Positions 1 to 10,916 of a DNA stretch of 64,000 bases are shown here, one piece after another. Position 1 is the stretch's first letter. Every line of letters starts with the position of its first letter. The position numbers were made by a program, and so were the translations under genes. The notes beneath the pieces are model-generated. The model was not told the DNA's origin. It saw only the letters and a program-made list of their open reading frames with translations, and ran no database searches. The DNA comes from Saturnia japonica (Eukaryota; Arthropoda; Insecta; Lepidoptera; Saturniidae): the NCBI GenBank assembly GCA_033032175.1, contig CM065318.1:7998001-8062000 (forward strand), written 5' to 3'.

Positions 1-724
1 CTCGGATATTTATCTTCAACTGGTTAATCATGGCTGAGTTATTGGAGTAGACTCTACTTTTCAGGTATCTCCACAAGAAAAAGTCCGGTGGCGTTAGATC
101 CGGACTTCTAGGCGGCCATGCAATGTCACCTCGGCGCGATATCAGTTTCCCAGCAAACATCTCATTTACGGCCGCCAACGAAGAATTAGATGTATGTATG
201 GCATGTCGCACCATCTTGTTGAAACCACGTCGCTTCAAATTGTTGCAGTAGCGGAAAGAAAAAATCCCTTAACATGGCTATGTATCGGTCGGAATTTACA
301 GTGACAGATTAGAAGAGATAGGGTCCGATAATTCCGTGTGCTGATATGGCCGCCCAAACGGTTACTTTCGGTGAATGCAGAGGCTTTTGATGATTTGCAC
401 GTGGGTTCTCTGCAGTCCAGTAACGGCAATTATGTTTAATGACATGCCCATTGAAGTGAAAATGGGCTTCGTCGGAGAACCGAATACTGTTGAAACTCTG
501 AAAACGTTCCAACATTGTTTCAACAAAAGCTCGTCGTAAAATTAGGTAATTTGGCAGTAATTCCTGCACAAGTTGAATTTTATACGGTTGCAAATACAAA
601 TCTTTCAACAAAATGCGACGCAAAAATGTTCTGGACATAACAAGTTCAGCTGAACGCTTGCGAGTCGATAGATCAGGATTACGTTGAACTGAAGCTCTAA
701 CTTGTTCAATTGTGTCTTCCGTTC
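1..724 (-). pseudogene. Mariner-like transposase, C-terminal part (split by BEL insertion, runs off left edge)
   Basis: Read on the minus strand, 309-720 gives a Tc1/mariner transposase catalytic region: KDLYLQPYKIQLVQEL, then FSDEAHFHFNGHV with the first catalytic Asp. Below 308 it continues, after a stop, as WFQQDGATCHT (second Asp), a frameshift, and WPPRSPDLTPPDFFLW (third acidic residue). The family is the same as the element at 12,387-13,690, with the same motif order and wording. Several stops and at least one frameshift show it is dead. The N-terminal half lies at 7,098-7,321; the BEL/Pao element at 725-7,097 separates them. The 3' end of the element is outside the window. Confidence 0.85.
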
Positions 725-1047
725 TGAACAAGCTTAATCCTTTCCCGTCCACATTAAAATCTCCCGTCAGAGAGCCGCGGACAGCGCCACGCGCGACCGC
801 GCAACACAAGAACCACTCGCGCCCTCTAGCGTGAGAGAAACAATCAATCATCGACGGGAAGGCGGTTAGAAAAAAATATACCGAACAATAAATTGTCTCG
901 CGAGTGCTTCGGTCAATTCAATAAAAAAGATAGAAAAATTAACAATATTAAGTGAAGAAAGTGAGTGCTCATTTAGTGACGGTGCATTCAATTCCGTAAG
1001 TCCAAAATACATACCAAACACCATTATCCTACCTTAAGCTGTAACAT
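725..1047 (+). repeat. 5' LTR of BEL/Pao element
   Basis: Starts TGAACAAGCTTAATCC and ends GCTGTAACAT. It matches 6,773-7,097 almost base for base; visible differences include AGAGAGCC/AGTGAGCC and AAATTGTCTCG/AAATGGCCTCG. Confidence 0.92.
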
Positions 1048-1380
1048 AAATTGTGGTCCGTTTCGAGCGCGAATTCCTATGGAATTATCAGTTTTAACCT
1101 TGTCAAATAGCAATTGTTTTGCATTATAGTCGACTATACGGATTCATTGATTATCTTAACCTAGCAGTATAATTATATTCACTTTTTTTATTTATCTAAT
1201 TTATCTTTTCTATATATAAATTCATCATATATAATTATATACATATATATGTAACTATAAACATATATATTCTACATATTATCTACATAAATATTCAATT
1301 TTTACATTATAATCGTACATTTCTAAGTTTATTTCGATTTACCCTACCAGTGTTACGTTAATATTGAAGTAATTACAACT

Positions 1381-3660
1381 ATGGAGAATAAACTTAAAAT
1401 TCTCATATCGCAGCGTGAATATGTATTTCGGGCGATGCAAATCCTTTTCGATTTATCTAACGAGATGATTAAAGATCGATCAAAGGTTTCGGCGTTCAAG
1501 TCGAGGTATACTCGTTTACATTCAATTCGCGAAGAGTTTATTCAAGTTAACGAAAAAATACAAACATTACAATTAAGTGTGAATCCTGAGCAGGATATCG
1601 ATCAATTATCGATCAGCGCGTTTGATGATTTGTACTACGCAGTAATTAGCGCCGCCGACCGGCAGTTATCAGTTCAACCGAACCCTTGCGGGAGCACCGG
1701 CGTCACCGGGTCGGAAACTCTTTTACGGTCTGACACCGGGTGTTCAGTGAACGCGCGTCTACCTAAACTCGAGTTACCCAAGTTCGATAGTAACATAGAA
1801 AACTGGCAAACATTTTATGATACGTTTAAAACTCTCATTCACGAAAATAATTTTATATCTCCAATAGAAAAATTCCACTACCTTATTAGTTGTTTATCCG
1901 GACCGGCCTTGTCTCTTGTGAAAGGGGTTCCGGTAACTTCTGATAGTTATGGAATAGTTTTTGATGCATTGATTGAGCGATATCAAAACAAACGTGTTTT
2001 AGCCATTACATATTTGGATAAAATCCTAAATTATCCAATACTGAAAATGAGTAACTTTAAGGATTTACAAGCGTTAACAAACATATTTTATGAATCTAAT
2101 CAGGCCCTGAAAACTTTAAATATTGAAAGCTTAGGAGAATTTATTTTATTTTATTTAGCATCGCGAGCACTGGACGCAGACACGCGTCATCGTTTTGAAA
2201 CTCAAAATGTTTCACAACTACCTACCTTCTCGGCATTATTAAAGTTTCTTCAAGACTACGTAAAGGTCTTAGAAACCAGCCAATTATCTTCAGCTAATCT
2301 ATTACCTACCCGGACCTTTGACGGAAAAAAACCTGCGCCAACTAATCGGCGATCTAGCAGCGTATCAAAACGCTCATCTTATTTTGTTAAATCTAGTCCA
2401 CAAACATCCTTTAAATGTGTATGTTGTGGCGAAGCACACTCTATTTATAAGTGTCCAAACTTTCTGTCTTTGAATGCTAATTCCAGACTCTCATTGATTG
2501 AAAATAAAAATCTTTGTAAAAACTGTTTACGGGGTAATCATGTAACAAATCAATGTAAATCACAAGTGAGTTGTCTACAATGCGGTTCGCGTCATCATAC
2601 TTTACTACACACTGAGCGAGCACAATCAAACTCTGTTACCACTACCCAAGCTAGTACCAGTGTTCACGTAGGGAGCAGCCGGGGTATAGTACTGCTAGGT
2701 ACGTGTCAAGTGCGCCTGTACAACGCTACTACCGGCACCGAGCATACGGTACGCGCACTACTAGATAGCGGCGCACAGGATTGTTTTATCACTACAGCCT
2801 GCGCACGTAAACTTGGCTTAAAGCTCCGCCGCTGCAATCTTACTGTAGCCGGACTAGGACAAAATACCGTGTTTCAGGTCAAGGGTGAAACTGAGTGCGT
2901 ACTGCGACCTCTCGATGGTGATCATCCGCAGTTCACTATAAAGCCGATCGTGTTAGAAAATATCACAACCCACATGCCCTGTACTAAACTACCTTCTATA
3001 TTGAGAGAAGGATGTAAACATTTAACATTAGCAGATAGCAGTTTCGATTGCCCAGCTGAAATCCACTTATTGATTGGGGCTGAATTATTCCATGAAGTGT
3101 ATGATGGGCAACGTATTCAGCTAGGGCCCGGCCTTCCGACAGCTTTGCATAGCGTATTTGGTTGGGTACTAACCGGAGTACTCGATACGGACAGTTCCAG
3201 ACCACCTCCTACTACCGCCTCATTACTAGCCTCTACCTGTACACTCGAGGACCAGGTGAAGCAATTCTGGGAAGTCGAAGAACCAACGCGCACACGTATC
3301 CGCGTTCCCGAGGATGAGCTTTGTGAGCGTTTATACTCCAACCTTACATATCGTGAGCCTAATGGTCGTTACGTCGTTCCAATCCTCTTGAAAGACCGCA
3401 ACGCTGATCTAAGTGAATCATACACGCGTTGCTTGTCACGGCTAATTAATCTGGAGAAAAAATTAAGCAAACAGAGTCAATTGAAAGACGAATATATAGA
3501 TTTTATGCGCGAGTATGAAAATTTAAATCATATGAATCTTATATCTCAACCTACCCTACAACCGGGTAACCGGTACCTTATCCCGCATCATTGTGTCATC
3601 AACCCTTTGAGCACGACAACTAAGCTGCGCGTTGTTTTTGATGCAAGTTGCAAGACGTAG
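1381..3660 (+). CDS. BEL/Pao Gag, protease and start of reverse transcriptase
   Basis: A 759-residue ORF opened by a true ATG. Residues from about 130 to 310 form the DUF1759-type Gag region (LPKLELPKFDSNIENW). About residues 345-420 hold Cys/His knuckles (CVCCGEAHSIYKC, CKNCLRGNHVTNQC, CLQCGSRHH). The aspartic protease motif LLDSGAQDCFI lies near residue 460. The ORF ends LRVVFDASCKT and stop, inside the first RT block, where family members read on without a break. The next ORF (3,648) begins with the following part of RT in another frame, so a short deletion that shifts the frame is the simplest explanation. BEL elements normally make one Gag-Pol polyprotein. Confidence 0.9.
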   Translation: MENKLKILISQREYVFRAMQILFDLSNEMIKDRSKVSAFKSRYTRLHSIREEFIQVNEKIQTLQLSVNPEQDIDQLSISAFDDLYYAVISAADRQLSVQPNPCGSTGVTGSETLLRSDTGCSVNARLPKLELPKFDSNIENWQTFYDTFKTLIHENNFISPIEKFHYLISCLSGPALSLVKGVPVTSDSYGIVFDALIERYQNKRVLAITYLDKILNYPILKMSNFKDLQALTNIFYESNQALKTLNIESLGEFILFYLASRALDADTRHRFETQNVSQLPTFSALLKFLQDYVKVLETSQLSSANLLPTRTFDGKKPAPTNRRSSSVSKRSSYFVKSSPQTSFKCVCCGEAHSIYKCPNFLSLNANSRLSLIENKNLCKNCLRGNHVTNQCKSQVSCLQCGSRHHTLLHTERAQSNSVTTTQASTSVHVGSSRGIVLLGTCQVRLYNATTGTEHTVRALLDSGAQDCFITTACARKLGLKLRRCNLTVAGLGQNTVFQVKGETECVLRPLDGDHPQFTIKPIVLENITTHMPCTKLPSILREGCKHLTLADSSFDCPAEIHLLIGAELFHEVYDGQRIQLGPGLPTALHSVFGWVLTGVLDTDSSRPPPTTASLLASTCTLEDQVKQFWEVEEPTRTRIRVPEDELCERLYSNLTYREPNGRYVVPILLKDRNADLSESYTRCLSRLINLEKKLSKQSQLKDEYIDFMREYENLNHMNLISQPTLQPGNRYLIPHHCVINPLSTTTKLRVVFDASCKT

Positions 3661-6413
3661 TGTTTACCGGGCCTAAACTTCAAGTTGACATCATCGATAT
3701 CATAACTAGCTTTCGACTACACGCAGTGGTATTTACGTGTGACATATCAAAAATGTATCGGCAGATCCTAATCAGACCAGAGGATCGTTGCTATCAACAT
3801 ATATTATGGCGCGAATCTCCCAGTGATCCAGTTCAAGAATACGAACTCTCGACTGTCACATATGGAGTTAGCAGTTCACCTTATCTCGCCATACGTACTC
3901 TCCATCAAGTTACTGCTGATCATGGCACTGAATATCCACGCGCTGCCCAGTCACTCCTCTATGAAACCTTTATGGACGATATTACGACTGGGGCGCCCTC
4001 TGTGCAAGAAGCAATCGAATTAAAAGATCAACTTGTAAAACTTTTAGGTTATGCTCAATTAGAACTTCGGAAATGGAGCAGTAATTCTGAACGTTTTCTA
4101 AAAACCCTACCGGCTGACCATTGTCAATCTCCAAAACTATTCTCTGAAGTAACCAACACATCCTCCCTTAAAATCTTGGGTGTTCAATATGATCCGACGG
4201 GTGATAACTTTACTTACTCATACCGGCCTATCGTCGATACAGAATATTCGAAACGTTCTATCTTATCAAACGTTGCTCGTATATTTGACCCTTTAGGATG
4301 GTTAACACCAGTCATACTCAAAGCGAAACTACTCCTTCAAGATTTATGGCGACTTAAACTTTCTTGGGACGAATGCGTGCCTAGGGACATCTCTGACAAC
4401 TGGCGAGATTTCATCTCCGATCTAAATAATTTAGAACATATTCAAATACCCCGTCATGTTGTACCTTCTAAGGCCATAGAATTCCAACTGATAGGATTTT
4501 GCGATGGCTCAACAAAAGCATACGGATGTTCTGTGTATCTCCGTTCTATTACTTCTCATAAAGTTCATATACATCTTTTGATAGCGAAGTCTAAGGTAGC
4601 TCCGTTAAAAGTCTTGACAGTGAATCGTTTAGAACTATGTGGAGCGGTTCTCCTCTCAAAGGTAATCAATCGTATTCACACGTTACTTACAAAAACCATA
4701 AATATAAGTCAAACTATTTTATTTACGGATAGTTCAACAGTCCTGTCATGGCTAAATACCGAACCGCATAAATTAAAAACGTTTGTAGCTCACCGTGTAG
4801 TGCAGATTACGGATACAACTTTCCCATTCGTATGGCGACATGTGTCCACTCAGGACAACCCAGCTGACCTTTGTAGTCGTGGAATGTCATGTGCTCATCT
4901 AGCTAATTGTGAAAGGTGGTGGTCAGATCCACTATGGCTGACTAGTAAGCAAACCGATTGGCCTGTCTTAGTAGTGGAAGAGCAGGATCGCATTTCAGAA
5001 TTAAAATCAGGGTCCCACTTGTGTCACGTCAATGTTGAAAATGTGCAAACCAGTTTGCTAAACACGCAACTAGAACGATCTTCTAATCTAACACATATAC
5101 AAAGAGTAGTAGCTTGGATTTATCGGTTTATAAATAATACGAAATTGCACCGATCTCATCGAAATTTATCTCCTTTTTTGACTTCCAGGGAACTTGATTA
5201 CTCAATGAACCTTTTAGTAAAACATGTGCAGCATACACATTTCAAAGATGTTATATCTCTTATCCAATCTAACAAAATAGTACCTAGACATATATCAAAA
5301 CTCTCACCGTTTTTGGTCTCTTGTGGAGTTCTACGTGTGGGGGGACGTCTTAAACAAACAAATTTTCTTCAAAGTGTTAAACATCCATACCTCTTACCAA
5401 AAACGTCTCGGCTATGCAACCTTTTAATCGATCATTTTCATATAACTTATCTTCATTGTGGACCTCGTCTCTTACAGTCTTTGGTTCAGCGACAATTTTG
5501 GATACTCGGGATTCGTAATCTTATCAGATCCCGATTAGCTAAATGCGTGACATGTTTTAAAGTAAAACCTATTCCCATACAACCTATAATGGGGGATCTT
5601 CCACTATCGCGTGTGAAACCAAGCCAACCTTTCCAGACGGTTGGAATAGATTTCGGAGGTCCTTTTATGGTTAAAGAAAGCAAGCGTCGTAGTGCACGAA
5701 TTTATAAAGCGTATCTATGTCTTATGGTTTGTCACTCGATTAAAGCGGTACATCTTGAACTCGTCACTGAATTAACAACTGAAGCATTTATAGCAGCCTT
5801 AGACCGTTTCGTATCCAGAAGAGGGCTTTGTCAAGTTATCATCACTGACGGAGGTACAAACTTCGTTGGGGGCAAACGTTATCTTTCGGAAGTTTCAGAA
5901 ATGCTCAATAAAGAAGGCGATACTATTTCAAGTCAACTCGCATCACGTGGCATAACTTGGAAGTTGAACCCTGCATCAGGGCCTCACTTTAGAGGCATTT
6001 TCGAAAGCGGTATTAAATCCACGAAATACCATCTCAAGCGAACAGTAGGATCTCAAGTCCTTACCTATGAGGAATTATATACTGTTCTAACGAAGATAGA
6101 AGCTATGTTGAACTCTAGACCCTTAGTGGAACTTTCGTCCGATCCCGGTGAGGTTGATGCTCTCTCCGCTGGGCATTTTTTAATAGGCCGTCCGTTGGTA
6201 TCTCTACCTGAACCGGTACGAGAAGAAAATGTAGGTCTGAGAGCTCGCTGGAAACTTGTCCAGAGATTAACTCAAAGTTTTTGGCGAACTTGGCAAAGAG
6301 ATTACCTACACACATTACAGCAGCGAATAAAATGGTTTAAACCCGGCCACCGACAGCCAAACCGGAACGACCTTGTAACTATCGTCGAACCCAACTTGCC
6401 TGCTAATGAATAG
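3648..6413 (+). CDS. BEL/Pao Pol: reverse transcriptase, RNase H, integrase
   Basis: This open frame has no ATG at its start; it is the frame-shifted continuation of the previous ORF. RT motifs appear in order: TCDISKMYRQI, then ETFMDDITTG as the YxDD box near residue 110. RNase H follows with ILFTDSSTVLSWL. Integrase shows the H2C2 zinc site (HFHITYLHCG ... CVTCF near residue 630), then VGIDFGGPF, IITDGGTNFVGG and FRGIFESGIKS carrying the D, D and E residues. The stop is at 6,411-6,413. All catalytic motifs look intact, so only the RT break seems to disable this copy. Confidence 0.9.
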   Translation: MQDVVFTGPKLQVDIIDIITSFRLHAVVFTCDISKMYRQILIRPEDRCYQHILWRESPSDPVQEYELSTVTYGVSSSPYLAIRTLHQVTADHGTEYPRAAQSLLYETFMDDITTGAPSVQEAIELKDQLVKLLGYAQLELRKWSSNSERFLKTLPADHCQSPKLFSEVTNTSSLKILGVQYDPTGDNFTYSYRPIVDTEYSKRSILSNVARIFDPLGWLTPVILKAKLLLQDLWRLKLSWDECVPRDISDNWRDFISDLNNLEHIQIPRHVVPSKAIEFQLIGFCDGSTKAYGCSVYLRSITSHKVHIHLLIAKSKVAPLKVLTVNRLELCGAVLLSKVINRIHTLLTKTINISQTILFTDSSTVLSWLNTEPHKLKTFVAHRVVQITDTTFPFVWRHVSTQDNPADLCSRGMSCAHLANCERWWSDPLWLTSKQTDWPVLVVEEQDRISELKSGSHLCHVNVENVQTSLLNTQLERSSNLTHIQRVVAWIYRFINNTKLHRSHRNLSPFLTSRELDYSMNLLVKHVQHTHFKDVISLIQSNKIVPRHISKLSPFLVSCGVLRVGGRLKQTNFLQSVKHPYLLPKTSRLCNLLIDHFHITYLHCGPRLLQSLVQRQFWILGIRNLIRSRLAKCVTCFKVKPIPIQPIMGDLPLSRVKPSQPFQTVGIDFGGPFMVKESKRRSARIYKAYLCLMVCHSIKAVHLELVTELTTEAFIAALDRFVSRRGLCQVIITDGGTNFVGGKRYLSEVSEMLNKEGDTISSQLASRGITWKLNPASGPHFRGIFESGIKSTKYHLKRTVGSQVLTYEELYTVLTKIEAMLNSRPLVELSSDPGEVDALSAGHFLIGRPLVSLPEPVREENVGLRARWKLVQRLTQSFWRTWQRDYLHTLQQRIKWFKPGHRQPNRNDLVTIVEPNLPANE

Positions 6414-6772
6414 CGCTTAGGCCGAGTGGTTAAGTTGCATCCTGGTAACGATGGTATAGTTCGCGTTGTAACGGTTCGTACCTCCAAGGGCCTGCTTGTA
6501 AGGCCAGTGGTAAAAATCTGTCCTCTTCCAACAGAGGAAAATAACTAATCTCCATAATTGTAATCTAACTTATAATATATAGAATATTTTATATTATCAT
6601 ATAGTCTTAATCTAACTATAATTACCTTTATTTTAATATCTATTTATTAACCTACACAGTTCATTATCATATATCAATGGTCTTTGAATTCGCATAGTCA
6701 ATTCAAACGTAAGCAGGGTCAGGAACCCTCGTTTATCTTGTGAAATCCTGATGGATTTCATGTGGGGGGATA
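6414..6772 (+). other. 3' untranslated part of BEL/Pao element
   Basis: AT-rich sequence between the integrase stop and the 3' LTR. The only recognisable feature is the polypurine tract near 6,761-6,770. No env ORF. Confidence 0.7.
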
Positions 6773-7097
6773 TGAACAAGCTTAATCCTTTCCCGTCCAC
6801 ATTAAAATCTCCCGTCAGTGAGCCGCGGACAGCGCCACGCGCGACCGCGCAACACAAGAACCACTCGCGCCCTCTAGCGTGAGAGAAATCAATCAATCAT
6901 CGACGGGAAGGCGGTTAGAAAAAAATATACCGAACAATAAATGGCCTCGCGAGTGCTTCGGTCAATTCAATAAAAAAGATAGAAAAATTAACAATATTAA
7001 GTGAAGAAAGCGAAGTGCTCATTTAGTGACGGTGCATTCAATTCCGTAAGTCCAAAATACATACCAAACACCATTATCCTACCTTAAGCTGTAACAT
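6773..7097 (+). repeat. 3' LTR of BEL/Pao element
   Basis: Same sequence as the 5' LTR with small indels, for example an extra T in GAGAGAAATCAATC. It is followed by GTTC, the second copy of the 4-bp target duplication. Confidence 0.92.
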
Positions 7098-7435
7098 GTT
7101 CTTGTTCACCTTGGGCGTCCCGCAGGCTTCTGTTTGAGAGTCGAACCAGTAGCTTCGAACTTTCTGACCCACGATCGAATCACACTTTCCTTCGGACACT
7201 GATTTACGTCATGTAATCCAAACTCACTCCGAAATAAATGTCTAACAATACCGCACGAATCGCCATTTTTATAATAATGTTTAACGCAGAGTGCACGCTG
7301 CGCTCCGGTGAAGCGATCCATCGCGACTAAATTTCCGAGAACCGAGCTTCTCATTCCCACTACCCGCGCACCCCCGCTCATAAAGTTCAAACGCAAGAGT
7401 GTTTTTAAAATCGTAAGCCTTTCTGGCCCAGCCTG
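7098..7435 (-). pseudogene. Mariner-like transposase, N-terminal part and right terminal repeat
   Basis: The minus strand from the ATG at 7,321-7,319 encodes MDRFTGAQRALCVKHYYKNG, the helix-turn-helix start typical of this insect transposase group (DUF4817-like), and runs to KPAGRPR, the GRPR hook before the catalytic domain, where the BEL element interrupts it. Next to the junction is an in-frame TGA. The right end of the element is recognisable near 7,405-7,435: read on the minus strand it starts CAGGCTGGGCCAGAAAGG, close to the CAAGGTGTCCAGAAAGGG ends of the 12.4-kb element, and is followed by TA at 7,436-7,437, the expected target. Confidence 0.8.
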
Positions 7436-7437
7436 TA

Positions 7438-8844
7438 CAATACTAGCAAACCCGGCCACGCGTTACTGTGCCGTTTTGGAGAGTACATTGATCCGATCGC
7501 TCCGAAACTTTACAGGATCACCTGCTGGGCTAATATGAAGATTGTCTGAAAATTTCATCAAAATCGCTCCAGCGCGCAGCACTCTAGTCAATAGGGAAAA
7601 TATATACAAACATCAGATTTTATATACAATAAGAAGATATAGATAGCTGTATGTGTTTTGCGTACGTGCGTACGAGTGTGCGTTGCGAGCGTGCGTGTGA
7701 TAGGTTTCTAGGTAACGGGTCTAGCGAATTAGATGAAGTTGTTTTTAGATAATATTTACTTTCTATGTTTACCTAAAGAAGTGCTTTTTCAATTATTATT
7801 TTTCTTCTTATATGAAGTGAGCAATTCTTGTATTAATTGGTTTCTCGAAAACGGCTCCAACGATTTCGATGAATCTTTGCATTTAGATAATGTTTTACAT
7901 TCCAAGTTTACCTAGATAGGTGTTTTTTCTTTTTTTGTCTATAAGACACCGAGCAAAGCTCGGTCGCCCAGATATTTATTTTATAATAAGCACAACTTCA
8001 TAGTAAGTACCTAACTAATTTTACTTTGTAGATAAAAGTTCAAATGGAAATTAGTTTTAGAAAACGGTAAAAAATCAGACTATATTTGCCATAATATTAA
8101 GAAACCCACACAATATGTTTTATTATAATATATTATAGCTGCTCCAGAATCGCGCCGTAAACTCGGCGCGACGCGAACTACTCTCCATACTCGCAATGTT
8201 CACAGTCGAGTTCACGTATTCGTACTAAATGGACGTAACTTCAGCTGCTGCGTCTTTGACTCTATGTGCACAGGCATTTTATAATAATTTGCTTAATAAA
8301 GATACAAAACAAACAAAGAAAAAGCAGATGGTGGATAACGAGTATACATAGCAAAAGATCGAGTTAATTATGCCTTAGACATTTTTATTTTAACATAATA
8401 CACCTACCTAAAGTACCGTCAAATCTGGCAATGTTATCGTCACAAATGTTGATTTTTTTTTTAAATAAAATTATTACAGTACAGTGTTAGTTGTTTAGCA
8501 TATTCAATTTATAACGGCCGCGAACCCTTTGACACGGACACAAAAGACCAACTCGGAACGGAAACCGAGGCGCGAACAGGCGTGAACTCCGCGAACAGGC
8601 GTGAAATCTATCTACACTCGCGTTCACGCCCTTTCACGGGTGTTCACGGCATGAATCTAGAGCGGCTATTAGATGTTGCCCGCGACTTCGTTCCCGTTGT
8701 CTTTGAAATAAAACTATTCGCTTACCACCTGTATAATACAGAAAGCACGCAGGTGTGTGCATACCAACCCATCAAAATCACGACCGAATTTATGGTTTAG
8801 GTGCGCATGGAGAACAAACAGAAACAGATTTTTATTTGTATACC
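7438..8844. other. Gap without a gene; small hairpins
   Basis: No supported coding region. It holds two perfect hairpins: ACCGAGC/GCTCGGT with an AAA loop (7,948-7,964) and CGCGCCG/CGGCGCG with a 6-base loop (8,151-8,170). GCGAACAGGCGTGAA occurs twice in tandem at 8,572-8,605, and TTCACGCC, part of its complement, follows at about 8,628. Purine/pyrimidine-biased GTGCGTACG runs lie near 7,660-7,700. These are probably ends of unidentified repeats. Confidence 0.5.
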
Positions 8845-9374
8845 AGCTGTGCCCATGGCTTCGCACACGTGGATTACAGAATGCCCTCACGAATGTTGCT
8901 CCCGGCTATTTTAAAAACAAAAATGATTATTGTGGGTTTTCCTTAGAAGACAGACGTATACTCTCATTGACTTTTTTGTAGGTATATTTAATGTCTACAA
9001 TTATGTGATATAATAATTTGCTATATATCTTATGGTTTACTCAGCGTAAGCCATTTAAGCACCCGTTGATTCACCATGACCAGTTTTATTTATTTGTGCG
9101 GAACCCTAATTATTTTTCTAAAATAAAAGTAGCCTAAGTTACTCCCTATAACATCAGCTATCTATCAGTGGAAGTCCCGTCAAAATCAGTCCAATCGTTT
9201 CGGAGATTACCCGGAACAAACAGATAGACAGACAGACATACGGACAGACAGACAAAAATTAAATAAAATAGTTTTTTGTTATAGGTATCGTATATACTTT
9301 CACATGCATTTAGTAAAAAGCTGTTATTTTGACATTACAAATAGACACTTCAATTTTATTAATTGTATAGAATA
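8845..9374 (+). repeat. RTE-type LINE 3' tail, copy 1
   Basis: Starts CTGTGCCCATGGCTTCGCAC and ends in the GACAGACAGACA run followed by TTGACATTACAAATAGACAC. The same sequence recurs at 60,492-61,013 with the same order of blocks, and in more diverged form at 35,013-35,600 (plus) and 52,145-52,515 (minus). No coding sequence. Assignment to RTE/Proto2-type elements is from general resemblance to lepidopteran genomes. Confidence 0.65.
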
Positions 9375-9529
9375 GAAGACTCAAGCTGACCCCAAGCTCA
9401 GGGGGCCCCTCGGATTCTCACTTACAAACTTAAATTGAACTAGTGAAAATTTCTCCCACATTCGGAATATAAATAAACCAGATTTGTATTTGAAAAATAC
9501 AGAGGAATTCCCAACAAGTCTCGTACATC

Positions 9530-10916
9530 TTTGAAATGATGCCTTTAGCAATTGTTTAGAATTGCAGAATTATTTCACAGCATTGCATGATTTGTTTAAT
9601 TTTTTCGGACTTAGCATCAAACGCTGTGATCAGCTGTCAAAATTCACTGGCGAATCGGACATCACTCTAAAAAACTAAATTCGACTAGATGGTCCAGTAG
9701 GGTCAATAAGATATCTGCAGTAAAACTTCGTTATTTCGATATAAGTAATCAAAGCATTATCAGAAATCATTCTCAAAAGTTCCAGTAAAGATGAGCGTAG
9801 TCAAGCAGAAAATATTTAAACAATGCTAAAGTTCGAGTTCGTGTTCCTTTGTGTATTCATGCACTGCTTAATTGAATGATACAAATTATGCATCTAAAAA
9901 CTTTGCAAAAATGCAACACTGATTTGGACGAAGCATTTAGAGCTTTACAAGAAACAAATGTAAAGATGCAAATTTATAGAAATGACTTCGAATCATTGAA
10001 ACGCAAAGTCAGTGAAACTGCAACAAAACATGCATAGATCCCCATTTCAATGAAAATAGGCAAAGGAAAATAAAAAAAACATTATACATCAGACTACCGA
10101 TTTCAAAACAGGGAAAATATTTAAAATTATAATTTTAAATAAGGTACTAGATACAATATAATTCATAAAAATGTAATGTTATGTGCGTATATTTTCTACA
10201 TAACATATATATATACATATATATGTATGTATATAAGTACAATACATATATGAATATGTTAAAATCTAAATTTTAAAGCAAATTAATCTGAAGGTTTAAT
10301 TATATCTTCAGTTTCCTCATAACTAAGTGTGAGAAGCCAATGAGCGATGCGTATTTTGCATTTTTGGTAGGTAAGGGGGAAAATGTTTAGTTTTTTGTTA
10401 AGTCTGTTATATAGAACTGGACACCGAAAATGAAATTGTCTTCTAACTATTGCGAGACTGGAAAGATCTTAAACGCACGTTTTACTGGCATAAGTGCAGT
10501 CAGTAAAATATTCAATTTTCTAACACCAACATTTTTACTGGATGTGGATGAAACAACTTTATTACAAAAGTGTGACCAATTCCAACGTAAATATTCTGAT
10601 ATAATATGTAGACCCTAACTTTTCCCTTTAATTTCTTAATATTTAACCACCTGAATTAACTAATGCAAAAAAATCATGGACTATTCACCAATTCTGTAAA
10701 GATATAATGAGCAAATATGTAATAGTGGAATGGGACCTAAAAGAAATATTTACAGCAATGTTACTGTTCCATACAATTGCTGTCACTTTTGTAGAAGCTG
10801 CAAGATCATTTAGCAAATTAAAAATTATAAAAAACTATTTTAGGAATACTATGGGCCAAGCTCGACTCCGACATTTATCACTAATAGCAATCGAAAACAA
10901 GAAGCATCAAGTTTAA
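9530..10916 (+). pseudogene. hAT transposase relic (ZMYM1-like)
   Basis: Fragments of one decayed ORF on the plus strand. Near 9,905-10,075 the frame reads NTDLDEAFRALQETNVKM and, further on, a basic KRK region, as before the RNase H fold of ZMYM1-type hAT proteins. At 10,430-10,615 comes KIFNFLTPTFLLDVDE. At 10,707-10,916 the hAT C-terminal dimerisation motif is clear: VEAARSFSKLKIIKNYFRNT, then MGQARLRHLSLIAIEN. Stops and frame changes break it in many places. A DNA transposon remnant, or a dead copy of a domesticated gene; the C-terminal motif is the strong evidence. Confidence 0.7.

Larger units (their letters stand above)
725..7097 (+). mobile_element. BEL/Pao LTR retrotransposon, nearly complete
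   Basis: Two near-identical LTRs (725-1,047 and 6,773-7,097) flank a gag-protease-RT-RNaseH-integrase coding region in the order of BEL/Pao elements. The flanks carry an exact 4-bp duplication, GTTC, at 721-724 and 7,098-7,101. A primer binding site candidate starts TGGTCCGTTTCGAG at 1,054, seven bases inside the 5' LTR, and a purine run (GTGGGGGGA) lies just before the 3' LTR. No envelope-like ORF is present. The coding region is broken once, inside RT, so the copy looks defective. The LTRs differ at only a few positions, which suggests a recent insertion. Confidence 0.95.

Noticed and set aside
235..429. Open frame on the minus strand overlapping the mariner fragment
   Set aside because: Wrong frame; the transposase reading in the neighbouring frame explains the region.
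2996..3341. Two minus-strand ORFs inside the BEL gag-protease region
   Set aside because: Shadows of the plus-strand retroelement ORF; no family resemblance.
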